A DNA stretch of 64,000 nucleotides from Paenibacillus uliginis N3/975 (GCF_900177425.1 NZ_LT840184.1:3078263-3142262), one strand, 5' to 3'. Shown: positions 8,307-17,628, counted from the stretch's first letter. Program-made: numbers and translations. The notes: a model not told the origin generated them from the letters alone.

Positions 8307-8867
8307 ATGGTAATAGATAAAATAGTACAAGTTCACACTCGACAAGAGTGGCGAGAGTGGCTAAGTTACTATCACAGTACAGAAGATTATTGTTGGTTAA
8401 TAACTAAAGATCATAATTCCGTAAGTTACTTAGATTTTGTTGAAGAAGCCCTGTGTTTTGGCTGGATTGATAGCACACGTAAAAAAGTGGATGACACTCA
8501 AACGGCGCAACGATTCTCACCCAGGAAAAAAAGGAGTACCTGGTCAGAGCTCAATAAAGAACGTGTCCGACGGTTAGATAAATTAGGCTTCATGACAGAA
8601 GCAGGAAATAAAGTATTGCCCGATATGAACGCCGAATCTTTTATAATTCATAAAGATATCTTAGCGCAATTGCGTCAGGATGAAGCGCTCTATCACAATT
8701 TTCAAGCCTTGCCTGAACTATATGTTAGAGTCAAGATTGACAATATCCAGTCAGTGCGGAACGATGCAACCTTGTATCATAATCGATTGACAAAGTTTAT
8801 TGAACATACCCGTATAAATAAAATGTATGGACAATGGAATGATAATGGTCGTCTTTTAGGGTATTAA
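8307..8867 (+). CDS. YdeI/OmpD-associated family protein
   Basis: A 186-residue cytoplasmic protein with the family layout: WREWLSYYHSTEDYCWLI near the start, YLDFVEEALCFGWIDSTRKKVDD at about residues 35-57 and RFSPRKKRSTWSELNKERV at about 63-81. The carboxyl part is a helical region with PELYVRVKIDNI. Members are described as YdeI-like or bacteriocin-protection proteins, but a biochemical role is not established. It begins ten bases after the VOC gene and is probably co-transcribed. Confidence 0.75.
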   Translation: MVIDKIVQVHTRQEWREWLSYYHSTEDYCWLITKDHNSVSYLDFVEEALCFGWIDSTRKKVDDTQTAQRFSPRKKRSTWSELNKERVRRLDKLGFMTEAGNKVLPDMNAESFIIHKDILAQLRQDEALYHNFQALPELYVRVKIDNIQSVRNDATLYHNRLTKFIEHTRINKMYGQWNDNGRLLGY

Positions 8868-8899
8868 ACTTTATACCGAGAGGATGGTTAGGGCAGAAA

Positions 8900-8970
8900 T
8901 AAATAAGAAGGCGACGAGAAGTTTATCGTCACCTTTATCGTTGAGCTAACGGGTAACGATAACATAAAGG
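8900..8970 (+). repeat. Family C half repeat (right half)
   Basis: The hairpin AAGGCGACGA / TCGTCACCTT is followed by GAGCTAACGGGTAACGATAAC, matching the right half of the family C repeat. Confidence 0.45.
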
Positions 8971-9054
8971 GTTCCACACATTAGTTATGAATAATATGTA
9001 GACCCTTTATTCTATTTGATGTTTTGATGTTTAGGTCTTGATAAACCGAGAAAA

Positions 9055-9101
9055 TAGGTAACTTTATGTCATTTATGTAGGAACATTAGTGTCATTAGAC
9101 A
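9055..9101 (-). repeat. Family B repeat end, inverted
   Basis: Read on the minus strand it begins TGTCTAATGACACTAATG at 9101 and continues with TTCCTACATAAATGACATAAAGTTACCTA. It is one end of the element seen complete at 9335, in opposite orientation. Confidence 0.65.
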
Positions 9102-9201
9102 ACAAAGAAATGGAGAGAGAACTGGGGTTTTCGGTAAGAATAAGTCAGAAAGAAACTCAATGAATAGGAGAGTGTATTATATGTATGGGTTCCCAGGGCA
9201 A

Positions 9202-9334
9202 GTCGATTACTACTCGCGAAGCACGTGGTGTGCGCGCACGATGTCCTCCATGCTGACTGCCCGTTTTGCCGTATACGTCTCTTCCATTCTCTCGATCACA
9301 CTCCCACTTCGCTGCCAGGTAAACGTTGATCCAT
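9202..9334 (-). pseudogene. C-terminal gene fragment trapped between two family B ends
   Basis: The minus strand reads GSTFTWQRSGSVIERMEETY, then TAKRAVSMEDIVRAHHVLRE and a stop, a plausible protein tail with higher GC than the flanks. Its upstream part is cut off exactly where the family B repeat starts (9335). Family not recognised. Confidence 0.3.
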
Positions 9335-9486
9335 TGTCTAATGACATAAAGTTACCTACATATTTGATGTGAAGAAAGCCTGATGGATCAGGCTTTTTGT
9401 TATTTATGTAGGAGAAATTGTGTCATGAAAAAATGCAAAAATGTTCCTATATTGTAGGATAATGGCATAAAAATGCCTACATTCTG
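9335..9486 (+). repeat. Family B repeat, copy 2 (full length)
   Basis: Starts TGTCTAATGACATAAAG and holds repeated, partly inverted sites of the form GACAnAAAnGTnnCCTACAT. A central terminator-like hairpin (GCCTGAT / ATCAGGC followed by T's) is present. The right end is CATAAAAATGCCTACATTCTGAC. Comparable copies lie at 24933 and 30771. No ORF. Confidence 0.75.
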
Positions 9487-9741
9487 ACGGGACTAACCGT
9501 ACGTATGTTGAACCAGTGTGCTCGGGTACAACCCTATTCAAGCGCTAAAAGCTTCAACGACATAGATCCGGTTATCGGGCCGCTGTTTGATCAGTTCTAT
9601 ATCAGCCTCACCAAGGTAGGAGTGAATGTCGGGACGGCAGCGCTTGCTACCTTCGAGGTAGACGAGAACGGCGAAGGTATGATAATCGTGGCGGCCGCGT
9701 ACCTGGCTAGTCGTGGGGACTCTGTAAAGCTCTGTTCTTAA
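9487..9741 (+). pseudogene. Remnant of a GyrI-like effector-binding domain (MerR regulator tail)
   Basis: The frame encodes DIDPVIGPLFDQFYISLTK and ATFEVDENGEGMIIVAAAYL, which match the carboxyl-terminal GyrI-like ligand-binding domain of MerR-family regulators. The DNA-binding half is absent, and the fragment begins immediately after the family B repeat at 9335-9486, so the insertion probably removed it. Confidence 0.4.
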
Positions 9742-9986
9742 CCGATCCACACCCAATATTCCCACAATCAGATGGGCATGGAAACGGCTTGCAGATCGGG
9801 AGACCTCGAAGCAAATGTATATTCTGCATCGCTTTTATAACAGTCATGATAAAAACTATCAATATGTCTTAGTAAGATTGAAAAATGTGTTAACCCTATC
9901 CGTTGATTGTCCATACCCATTCCTACAAGGGCTGCATTATATATTCATATAGGTCCTATTATCCTAAAATAAGGAATGGTGAGAAG

Positions 9987-10604
9987 ATGGGCAAAGACTA
10001 CAACTGCACCGATTGTAAGCAAACCAAATGCTCGTGTAGAAATAAACAGAGAAATAAAAATACCACTAACCAAACGAATACAAATAACCCCACGATAAGT
10101 CCGGTCTTCAACATTACGCTTCCTTCAGCGGCAGCTGCATTTACCCCTCAATACGCACAGGTTTATCAAGAAAATAATTTCCTCGTTACCGTGCCATCCA
10201 ACACTGACATATCTTTTAATACAACCGGCTTAATTTCCCCCGGAATCACCCACACTCCCGGCTCAGCCATCGTTACCGTTAATGAGGGAGGGATTTACGC
10301 AGTAGATTTTGAGGTTACTCTGGCCTTGGGTGACTTGGGTGCCATGGATTTCGTTCAAGCGGCTTGGGGAGTGACAATGAATAATGCTCGTGTTAATAGT
10401 ACCGAATCGGGTCTACTAGTATCCGAAAGCAGTACCCTAATAGTAAACACAATTTCATCCACCGCCATTGTAAATATTCCAAATGGTGCGCAGCTAACGT
10501 TGCGAAATATTGGCGTTACGGCCGATCTTTATGTCGGATTAATTGATGGTCAGGAGGTCAAATCAGCTTCTCTGCGATTAATCAAGATCGCTGAGAATAA
10601 ATAA
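9987..10604 (+). CDS. Jelly-roll (C1q/BclA-C-like) surface or exosporium protein
   Basis: Start set at ATG 9987 (MGKDYNCTDCKQTKC); the open frame reaches 28 codons further upstream without a binding site. The 205-residue product has a short Cys-, Lys- and Asn/Thr-rich head, with four Cys in the first 18 residues. From about residue 40 follows a beta-rich domain (ISPVFNITLPSAAAAFTPQY, TDISFNTTGLISPGITHTPG, GGIYAVDFEVTLALG, SASLRLIKIAE). This pattern resembles the BclA C-terminal or C1q/TNF-like jelly roll of spore-coat and exosporium proteins, without a collagen-like GXY region. Spore-surface localisation is inference. Confidence 0.55.
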   Translation: MGKDYNCTDCKQTKCSCRNKQRNKNTTNQTNTNNPTISPVFNITLPSAAAAFTPQYAQVYQENNFLVTVPSNTDISFNTTGLISPGITHTPGSAIVTVNEGGIYAVDFEVTLALGDLGAMDFVQAAWGVTMNNARVNSTESGLLVSESSTLIVNTISSTAIVNIPNGAQLTLRNIGVTADLYVGLIDGQEVKSASLRLIKIAENK

Positions 10605-10699
10605 TTTGAGGCAATTAAGTTACCCGGATATATCGAATCTGAAGTCTATATGGCATTAGCGTATAAAGGAGCAAATTAATCTGAATGTGATCTTGGTCT

Positions 10700-11663
10700 A
10701 TTCTAGACAATATTCAATCACTTAATTCCATTCTTCGATTCTTACTTCATGGGATTACTATTCAGTCATCTGATCTCAAGTTATTGTGAAATCACATTTA
10801 TTGAGGCATGCATTTGCAACACATGCTGTTCAAAATGAGAAAATACCATTGGATATAGTGAAGACACTCTTGCATCAGAAAGATATTGAGGTTACTAACT
10901 ATTATTCGATGCCAACACAAAAACAGATTTCTGAATCAGTATATATGTTGCATGAAAATTGGCTGTCATATGTCAATATACAAAAGGGATACTTAGAGGT
11001 CCAGAAGAACTGAAAGAAATATACGAGGATTACCGTGAGAAGGTAGGTACTTTATCTAAGGTAGTTGGAGGTATTTGCACTATTGACTCAGTTTGTCCAA
11101 CTAAGATGGCATGCGTTGGTTGTGCTGCTAAAGTTTCTAGACCAAAATTTAAAGACGAAATCACAGCATACTATAATTGGGCTTATGAAAGTGAGAAACG
11201 ATTTGAAAAGCTTGGTTTGCCTTTAATGGCGAGAAAAATGAAAATCTCAAAAAATAGAGCTCGAAATGAGTTGAAGGAGATCCAATTAGTTGATACCAAC
11301 TCGACGAAGAATATAAACCAACGGTTCATTTCAACAAATTCCAATGAATTGAAATGGCTGTCAGAGATCTATGACAAAAGAAAAATGAGGTCGTATTCTT
11401 TAGGTGTAGAAGCAATTGATTCGCTTCTGAAAGAGGGCAAGAAGGTATCATATCGTTCAGTAGCTATGAATTCAAAGGATTTAGATCCAGAAGGTAAGGG
11501 GATTCACTCAAATACGATTAAAGGTAATGAACAGCTTTACTCATATTATCTTCAACATAGTAGTGTGAAAATTAGCACCGTTAAGATGAGAAATAGGAGT
11601 CCAATTGTAATAAGTGATTCGTTATTTAGAAATATTAAGCTTGGAAGAGATATTGATAGTTGA
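10700..11663 (+). pseudogene. C-terminal part of a Tn554-type tyrosine recombinase, frameshifted
   Basis: The frame from 10786 carries the tyrosine-recombinase signature HLLRHAFATHAVQ followed by the active-site NYYS region (YSMPTQKQISES). After a frameshift near 10985 the reading continues as KGILRGPEELKEIYEDYREK and GGICTIDSVCPTKMACVGCAAK to 11663. That Cys-containing tail is typical of the large TnpB-like integrases of Tn554-family elements. The N-terminal half is missing, with only a shifted trace at 10700-10785 (LNSILRFLLHGITIQSSD). The gene cannot make an active enzyme. Confidence 0.6.
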
Positions 11664-11770
11664 GTCCATATAATTGTGTGAAAAGCGGTTCCAAATATTA
11701 GAGTGAGCCATGTTCAAAACCCTCAGTTAGAATGGAGTTTGCGAAGACAACATTCAAGAGGAGTTTTGAA

Positions 11771-12385
11771 ATGGCTCAATATCAGATTACTCTAGATTCA
11801 CAGCTTGTGCATCAACTTTTTGTAGGAAATTCTCAGGATGCAGGTGTTGCCAAACTTTTAGAGACGGTATTAAACCAAGTTCTGCAAGCTCAAGTGACGG
11901 AACAAGTGCCAGCAGAACGCCATGAGAGAAATGAGGAACGCAGAGGTTATCGAAATGGATCGTACCCTCATCAAGTGAACACACGTGTAGGAACACTTAC
12001 GTTACGTGTCCCCCGAATTCGGGATGGAAGCTTCTCCACAGAGCTATTTGCTAGATACCAAAGGAGTGAACAAGCCTTCGTTTTAGCACTTATGGAAATG
12101 GTGATTAATGGTGACTCTACTCGTAAAGTATCTACCATTACCGAAGAGTTATGCGGCGTAGAGTTCTCTAAATCTACGGTCTCCGATCTATGCAAACAAC
12201 TCGATCCTGTGATCTCGGCTTGGAATAATCGCTCACTGGAAGACCACGAGTTTCCCTTTATACTCGTCGATGCCTTGTATGTCAAAGTTCGAGAGAATGG
12301 ACGTATACGCTCTCGTGGCCTATTAATCGCAACAGGTGTAAATACCGATGGATATCGTGAAGTAACAGATATGAATGAACCATAA
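11771..12385 (+). pseudogene. IS256-family transposase, 3' truncated
   Basis: MAQYQITLDSQLVHQLF opens a typical IS256/Mutator transposase. The DNA-binding part contains HERNEERRGYRNGSYPH and the strand RVGTLTLRVPRIRDGSF. The first catalytic Asp lies in FPFILVDALYVKVREN. After GVNTDGYREV the reading breaks off (DMNEP, stop) where roughly half of the normal 390-residue protein should follow, including the second Asp and the Glu. No inverted repeats were found at either edge. Confidence 0.75.
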
Positions 12386-12436
12386 AAGCTGGTATTTATA
12401 GTTTCTGTTGAGTAGAGGGAATAATTAATTATGATG

Positions 12437-12655
12437 CTAAGTACCATTTGAGCAAGATAAAAACTGTTTTTTCAGGTAAGTTTGTAACTCTGTTACCATT
12501 ACACCGTCCACACCGGGCGCTCCTCCGTTCTGGCACCACTCGCTGTAGGCGTCAGCGGAAGGTTGTCTCCTTCGAGCATCTTCTCCAGTAGTATGCTCTG
12601 ATCTTTGCGAAGGAAGGGACGGCTTGTGCTGGCGGAGAACTCGGCGCTCCGGCAT
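12437..12655 (-). pseudogene. Remnant of a group II intron reverse transcriptase (LtrA-like) N-terminus
   Basis: The minus strand encodes NGGAPGVDGVMVTELQTYLK, the conserved start region of group II intron maturase/reverse transcriptases. Just upstream, in another frame, stands SILLEKMLEGDNL, the expected preceding segment. Only about 70 codons remain and the two parts are out of frame. Confidence 0.6.
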
Positions 12656-12664
12656 ACCCCGGCG

Positions 12665-13212
12665 GCTTCAATACTTATATATACTGAACGTTTGGTTTAA
12701 GTATTTTCGAAAGGTTATCCCATCGAAGACAAAGCTGTGGCTACAGGAAGCAGTAAAGCTAATATATTTGCATTTCCAGAGTAGGAAGGGCTTGTTCAAG
12801 TATTTACTGGAAGAATGGTATCGAGGGTGGGAAGAACAATGGGAAGAAAATATGCAACTTTACAAAACGATCGAAGAAAAATTGTATGGTTTAGTGGAAC
12901 ATGTGGTTGCCATTGACCTGCACCATCCATAAACCATGGCTTTAAATGAGTTTTTAACAGTGCTTGGAGTACAAACGATGAAGAAGATATGACCAATTAC
13001 GTCTCTAAGCACGTTGCATTAACCAAATCATGCTGGGAGAGACCATCGCAAAGGGTGAACTGCTACAAGAAGATGCGCGAAATCTAGCGATCATCTTGGA
13101 AGCAACGTTAATGGGCTTACGTGAAATTTTTGGCTATATTGCAGAAGATGACATAGCCAGCTTCTATTCTAATGAGATCAGATTTTTTCTGCACGGGACG
13201 CTAAACCGTTAA
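12665..13212 (+). pseudogene. TetR-family regulator pseudogene
   Basis: The pieces LIYLHFQSRKGLFKYLLEEW (end of the TetR helix-turn-helix and start of the ligand domain), EEKLYGLVEHVVAIDLHHP, and ETIAKGELLQEDARNLAIIL with LMGLREIFGYIAEDD form a TetR-like order. They are split by a stop near 12930 and frame changes to 13030. The recognition helix region before 12760 is degraded. Confidence 0.6.
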
Positions 13213-13243
13213 TGTTTGCTCAAAGTCTCGAAGGAGTAAAACT

Positions 13244-13464
13244 ATGAGCAAAGAGAATCGTGACAGAATATCGAAAATGGAATAATTAAAAGATGAATGG
13301 TTCGTGTCCGAAAGTGAGAGGATTGGCACTGTAAAAGTATATCTATTCCAAAAGAAAAGTACACATACGATCCAGAAACTGGTCTCCGTTAAGGTCGATG
13401 TAAGCGACCTGTACCACAATCAGGATGAACAGGCATGGCGCATTTTAAGTGATGTCGTGAAGTG
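13244..13464 (+). pseudogene. Small ORF with an internal stop, unrecognised
   Basis: AAGGAGTAAAACTATG gives a good start at 13244, but a TAA follows after 13 codons. Past it the same frame stays open (KDEWFVSESERIGTVKVYLF, VKVDVSDLYHNQDEQAWRIL) to a TGA at 13464. This looks like a short cytosolic protein gene that has acquired a stop codon. No family recognised. Confidence 0.35.
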
Positions 13465-13607
13465 ATTTGTTACTATATCGCCACTTGCAAAAGCGCGTTA
13501 TATCATTGATGACAAGAAATCTGCAAATGTTGGAAGACGAGTTGCCAATATTATAAAGCGGTGGGGTGGAGCTTACCATCTAAAGTTGCAATGATGGTAT
13601 ATGAAAA

Positions 13608-13687
13608 TGTCAGACGACAAGAACTTATATACTTTGCCGAAATTGACAAGAACTTGGATACTTAGCCGATTAGATGAGTGTCTAATG
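13608..13687 (+). repeat. Family A repeat, copy 3 (short form)
   Basis: TGTCAGACGACAAGAACTT, a second site TTGACAAGAACTTGGATACTTAGC 29 bp on, and the end palindrome ATTAGATGAGTGTCTAAT. Same layout as the copy at 692. Confidence 0.65.
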
Positions 13688-13709
13688 TTACTCAGCATCG
13701 ACAGCTTGT

Positions 13710-13740
13710 TAAGCTAACGGGCAGGATAGCTCAATACGAG
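13710..13740 (+). repeat. Family C half repeat
   Basis: AAGCTAACGGGCAGGATAGCTCAAT matches the right motif of family C. Confidence 0.45.
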
Positions 13741-13833
13741 CCGACTACTTAACATAACGCAGGAATGCCAGTTTTTTGTGAGGTTGAAAACCCGCATTCT
13801 GCTGGCTGGGCATCTGTAGCCCCCGTATTACGT

Positions 13834-13862
13834 AAAAAGGCTGGTAAATGACCAGCCTTACA
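13834..13862 (-). terminator. Terminator of the YqeG-like gene
   Basis: On the minus strand AAGGCTGGT / ACCAGCCTT with a five-base loop is followed by TTTT, 30 bases past the stop of the gene at 13894. Confidence 0.7.
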
Positions 13863-13893
13863 GTAAGGAGTATCCCCGCGTCATTATTTCCTT

Positions 13894-14370
13894 TTACACT
13901 CGAAGTACTTTTACCACTAACCGTTTTATTGCACCTATAATCCGAGGTTTTGTCCATGAAGGAGAAACAAAAATCGTATACATTCCTAATCGATTTCCAC
14001 CCCATAAATCAGTAATAATGCCATTGCCGACAACCGCTGTCTCATTTTTTCGGGTTCCGAGTATATCCAAAGCAGCCATAAATGCTTTTTTCTTCGGTTT
14101 ACTCGCTTCGAATAAAGCCGGAATCTCATTAACCAGCTCGTTTCCTTGCGAAGGAGGTTTACTGTTCGAGACGATAATCAGCTTAATCGCATATCGGGAC
14201 TTAAAGTCTTTCAGCCATTTCTTCATCGAATCCGATGCAGACGGAGAATTTTTCGGAATTAATGTATTACTCCAATTAAATATTATTCCTTTAATTCCTG
14301 CCCGTTGCAGCGCGTCTCCGTCTATGTCATAAATTGATCGCACAATTTGTGAAGGTTTGAAAATAGGCAT
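13894..14370 (-). CDS. YqeG-like HAD-superfamily protein lacking the catalytic aspartates
   Basis: 158 residues that follow YqeG (HAD IIIA phosphatase) from end to end: IVRSIYDIDGDAL, GIKGII, the Ser motif IIVSNS, KPKKKAF with the motif III Lys, and GGNRLGMYTIFVSP. The nucleophile motif, normally DLDNT, is NWSNT at about residues 32-36. The normally acidic GDQ of motif IV is GNG at about residues 115-117. Both nucleophile-site Asp residues and one magnesium-binding Asp are therefore lost, so phosphatase activity is not expected. The frame is otherwise intact, suggesting a retained non-enzymatic role or very recent decay. Confidence 0.75.
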   Translation of the reverse strand: MPIFKPSQIVRSIYDIDGDALQRAGIKGIIFNWSNTLIPKNSPSASDSMKKWLKDFKSRYAIKLIIVSNSKPPSQGNELVNEIPALFEASKPKKKAFMAALDILGTRKNETAVVGNGIITDLWGGNRLGMYTIFVSPSWTKPRIIGAIKRLVVKVLRV

Positions 14371-14566
14371 AAGCTTCCTCCGTTACATTTGATTACTAAG
14401 CTAGTCATAAGTCGTATATAGTTTTCCTTTACCTTCATTTTTAATCCCCTTATCCGTCAGCACACTGAAGAAAGGAGAATATGATCAAGTTACATTTTGT
14501 GACCGTGCCTAGCTGTACATACTCGAACAGAACAAAAATAACCGAGAAAAAGATGACGATTAAGCT

Positions 14567-14645
14567 AACGGGAAACGATAGCTCAGTAAAGAGATTGAAG
14601 GCAGCCGGCTTTGTGATCGGCTTCCTTTTCTCAACTAACGGGCAT
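14567..14645 (+). repeat. Family C repeat, copy 2
   Basis: AAGCTAACGGGAAACGATAGCTCA, hairpin GAAGGCAGCCGGC / GATCGGCTTCCTTTT, then CTAACGGGCATT. An overlapping short open frame at 14481-14672 is explained by the repeat and not annotated. Confidence 0.6.
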
Positions 14646-14802
14646 TTGATTTTGATTCAGATTGGTTGTTGAATGAGAACTGCAAGAATATCCGCCAACT
14701 TTTCGTCAATGGGAATTCGATGACCTTGAACATAAGTCTTTTCAATATAGAGAGAATTTGTTGATGATATAATAAAAAAAGCGAAGCGCACTGATATTTA
14801 AA

Positions 14803-14895
14803 TTAACAGGAAACGTTAGTTTAGATCGGCATGGAGCAGTTTGCCGGTTGGCAGCTGTTCCATTTTTCATTAAGCTAACGGGCAGTTTCGGCTAA
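14803..14895 (+). repeat. Family C repeat, copy 3
   Basis: TTAACAGGAAACGTTAGTTTAGAT, hairpin GGAGCAGTTTGCC / GGCAGCTGTTCC with T's, then AAGCTAACGGGCAGTTTCGGCTAA. The stretch 14646-14802 holds no gene. Confidence 0.6.
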
Positions 14896-15001
14896 CATCC
14901 CCCCTAACGTAAAAATCATTCTGGAGAACCGATTATATAACATGATAACTTTTGTAAAATAAACCAAAGTGTTTATTTTCTGGTTTTGAGGAGTTGAGAG
15001 G

Positions 15002-15895
15002 ATGGAGACAAAATATATAGATGTTAGGAGAAAACGAATTTATACGGAAATTTTTGGAGACAGAGAGGCTCCTACATTTTTGTATCTTCACGGTGGACCT
15101 GGTGTGGGTTCTTACGACTTTAATCTTGTTTAGGCCCATCGCCTTTCAAAATTTATTCGATTAATTTCAATTGATCAAAGAGGATGTCTTCGCTCTGATG
15201 CTATTGAAGAGGCAGAAAGTTTCGGCTTGCAAAATCTTATGGAAGATTTTGAGATTATAAGAAAATTACTAAGTATTGAAAAGTGGGGGTTGATTGGTCA
15301 TTCCTTTGGTGGATATTTAGCAATTGAATATGCTATTCGGTATCCAGAGGTAATTAACACATTAGTCTTAGAGTGTCCGACATTTGATTTTAAAGAATTG
15401 CTAAGTTCAGTTGTTAAAAAGGCAGAGAAGTTATATAGGGAAGATGGATGTCATGAAATTGCTGAACGTTGCAAAATGGCGTACTCCCATTCTTTAGAAG
15501 AACTTGATAAAGTCTTTTTCGATATTTCTGAAAAACGAGACCAAGTATATATCAGAGGGTTAGACCCTAATTTTTTTAATGAAATTGTTAACCAATCAGA
15601 TATACCTCAAAATGATTGGTTAAAGCAGACTACTTTTCAACAGAAAATAAATCATGAGGTGTTCAGCCAGCCAAACCTCGACAAGCTTTCAAGTATTAGT
15701 TGTCCTATCTTGTTGATAAAAGGAAAATATGATCCGATCTGCAGTGAATATCAAACAGAGTTCATAAGACATGTTAGAAATTCGTCTGTAAAAATATTCA
15801 ACAACTCTGCTCATATGCCTCGACATGAGGAACCTGAACTTTTTGCAGAAACCATCAAAAATTTCGTTGATAAGAATATCTCATCTCTCAGCTAA
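15002..15895 (+). pseudogene. Alpha/beta hydrolase (proline iminopeptidase-like) with an in-frame amber codon
   Basis: Reading from ATG 15002 (preceded by GAGGAGTTGAGAGG) gives a 297-codon alpha/beta hydrolase interrupted only by TAG at 15131-15133 (codon 44). Before it stands the oxyanion-hole motif HGGPG (residues 31-35). After it come DQRG, the nucleophile elbow GHSFGG (about residues 99-104), the catalytic Asp in KGKYDPIC, and the His in NNSAHMPRHEEPELFAE. Apart from the TAG, which a single C-to-T change of CAG would produce, the frame is undamaged, so the event is recent, or the stop is read through. A shorter product starting at 15227 would lack the oxyanion motif. Confidence 0.7.
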
Positions 15896-15968
15896 CGGTG
15901 AACAATAGCATCATGACGAACAGGCTGCTGGTATCATCAGCAGCCTATTCAACTAAAGGGCAGTTATC
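15893..15968 (+). repeat. Family C repeat, copy 4
   Basis: GCTAACGGTGAACAATAGCA overlaps the stop codon of the hydrolase frame. The hairpin AGGCTGCTGG / CAGCAGCCT and then AACTAAAGGGCAGTTATC follow. It may serve as that gene's terminator. Confidence 0.55.
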
Positions 15969-16140
15969 GACAAGCGCAAAGTATGAGTAATGGCGAACGG
16001 ATCATCATGAAGGATACGTTTTGAATCCGAAGTTTTGATCTAATAATCTTATGTTATCATTACGAAAAATGGAAAAGTAACCAGATAGGATAGTTCGAGT
16101 TCTGCTGTTGAACCGATACTCTAGCGGAAGGAAGGGGAAC

Positions 16141-17592
16141 ATGGAGGTAATATACAAGTATTCTAGGCGGTTCCATCGGTTGCAATGGAAATTAACCATA
16201 TATTATATTCTCACAACGATTGTTGTCATGCTTCTGCTTGAAATGATTGTTGTCCTGGGTTACTACCTTTTCGTCAATTATAATACTGATCGAATACTTG
16301 CCATTCAGGTAGGTTCGGTCGCACAAAATGCCGCCATTCATTTTAGCGGACCGTCCGTCAACGAAGATAACCTGTATCAAACATTAAAAGATTGGCCTTC
16401 GGAGACGGGAACTGAATTTCAGGGGTATTCTGCGGCCTTCGATCCAGACGGCCGACCGATCGCCATTACAAGAGAAACGTCCTTTGAAGATAACACAGAG
16501 CTGCAAATGCCTGCCGAAGTGAAACAGCACGTACAGACCGCATTGACACTGGAGCCTTCTTCGGTGAAACCGATGACCACATACATATATAAGGAAAAGA
16601 GCGCTGTGTACATTGTGGCTCCGATTGCCAATAAAATTGCGGTTAGGGGGGCTTTGGTGGTTAAAGCGGAGCAGGTACGCCTCTCTTCTCAAAACCTAAG
16701 GAATTTTATGCCCAATGTTTTTTCCTTTTTTGGTATCAGTCTTATAGGTTTCATTATTGGGGCGGCCATTGTCGGCCTCACTTTTGGAATTATTACTTCA
16801 CGAATTCTGGTGGGCCGGATTCAAAGGATATTGATCTCCACGAATCGATGGAGCCAGGGGGATTTCACCGTATCCATAAACGATCCGTCCGGCGATGAAT
16901 TGGGGCAGTTGGTTCATCGGCTCAACCAAATGGCAAAGCAGCTAAAGCAACTGCTCTGGTCACGGCACGATTTGGCGACGATGGAAGAGCGTAATCGCCT
17001 GGCCCGGGAACTTCACGATAGCATCAAGCAGCAGATGTTTGCGGTCTCGATCTGGGTCAATACCGGGAAATCCTTGATCGGACAGAATGAGGAGGCCGCC
17101 AGGTCGAATTTGACAGAGGCAGAGCATTTGATCGGTCAAATGCAGAGGGAGCTGAACGCCCTTATACTGGAATTGCGCCCGATAGCCTTGGAAGGGAAGC
17201 ATCTTTCGCATGCACTAGAAGATTATGTGCGCGCCTGGCAGGGGCAAACCGGAATTTTCGTAAATTTAGAAGCAAGCGGCGACCAGCGGGTGTCTCCCGT
17301 CATTGAAGAAGCCTTCTTTCGAATTGCGCAGGAGGCATTGTCAAATGCTGCCCGGCACAGCCGGGCAGATACAGTCAAACTCCGTCTGGAATGCGGCGAT
17401 CCTGTGACGCTAGTGATTAGCGATAATGGCTGCGGTTTTGACGTTAGGGACGCAGGTCATGGTGTTGGACTCTCCTCCATGCGCGAGCGTGTGCTCACGT
17501 TGGGCGGGCAGCTCGATATCTGGAGCGATAAGGGAAAAGGCACGACAATAACGGCCCGCTGCTTCCAGAAAGAGTCAAGAGGATTGAAATGA
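16141..17592 (+). CDS. NarL-type sensor histidine kinase
   Basis: Start at ATG 16141 behind GGAAGGAAGGGG; the frame opens 11 codons upstream without a site. In the 483-residue protein, a transmembrane helix lies at about residues 19-46 and an extracellular sensor region at 47-185. A second helix spans about 190-220 and is followed by HAMP (RILVGRIQRILISTNRWSQGD). The HisKA_3 dimerisation box EERNRLARELHDSIKQQMFA has the phospho-accepting His at about residue 290. The ATPase domain has ALSNAARHS, DNGCGFD and GVGLSSMRERV. The signal is unknown. The response regulator follows 36 bp downstream. Confidence 0.85.
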   Translation: MEVIYKYSRRFHRLQWKLTIYYILTTIVVMLLLEMIVVLGYYLFVNYNTDRILAIQVGSVAQNAAIHFSGPSVNEDNLYQTLKDWPSETGTEFQGYSAAFDPDGRPIAITRETSFEDNTELQMPAEVKQHVQTALTLEPSSVKPMTTYIYKEKSAVYIVAPIANKIAVRGALVVKAEQVRLSSQNLRNFMPNVFSFFGISLIGFIIGAAIVGLTFGIITSRILVGRIQRILISTNRWSQGDFTVSINDPSGDELGQLVHRLNQMAKQLKQLLWSRHDLATMEERNRLARELHDSIKQQMFAVSIWVNTGKSLIGQNEEAARSNLTEAEHLIGQMQRELNALILELRPIALEGKHLSHALEDYVRAWQGQTGIFVNLEASGDQRVSPVIEEAFFRIAQEALSNAARHSRADTVKLRLECGDPVTLVISDNGCGFDVRDAGHGVGLSSMRERVLTLGGQLDIWSDKGKGTTITARCFQKESRGLK

Positions 17593-17628
17593 ACAAAAGT
17601 TAGCGTTCTTCGTAAAGGAGTGGACAGG

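Noticed and set aside
14481..14672. Short ORF upstream of the hydrolase
   Set aside because: It lies across a family C repeat and its coding appearance is explained by that repeat.
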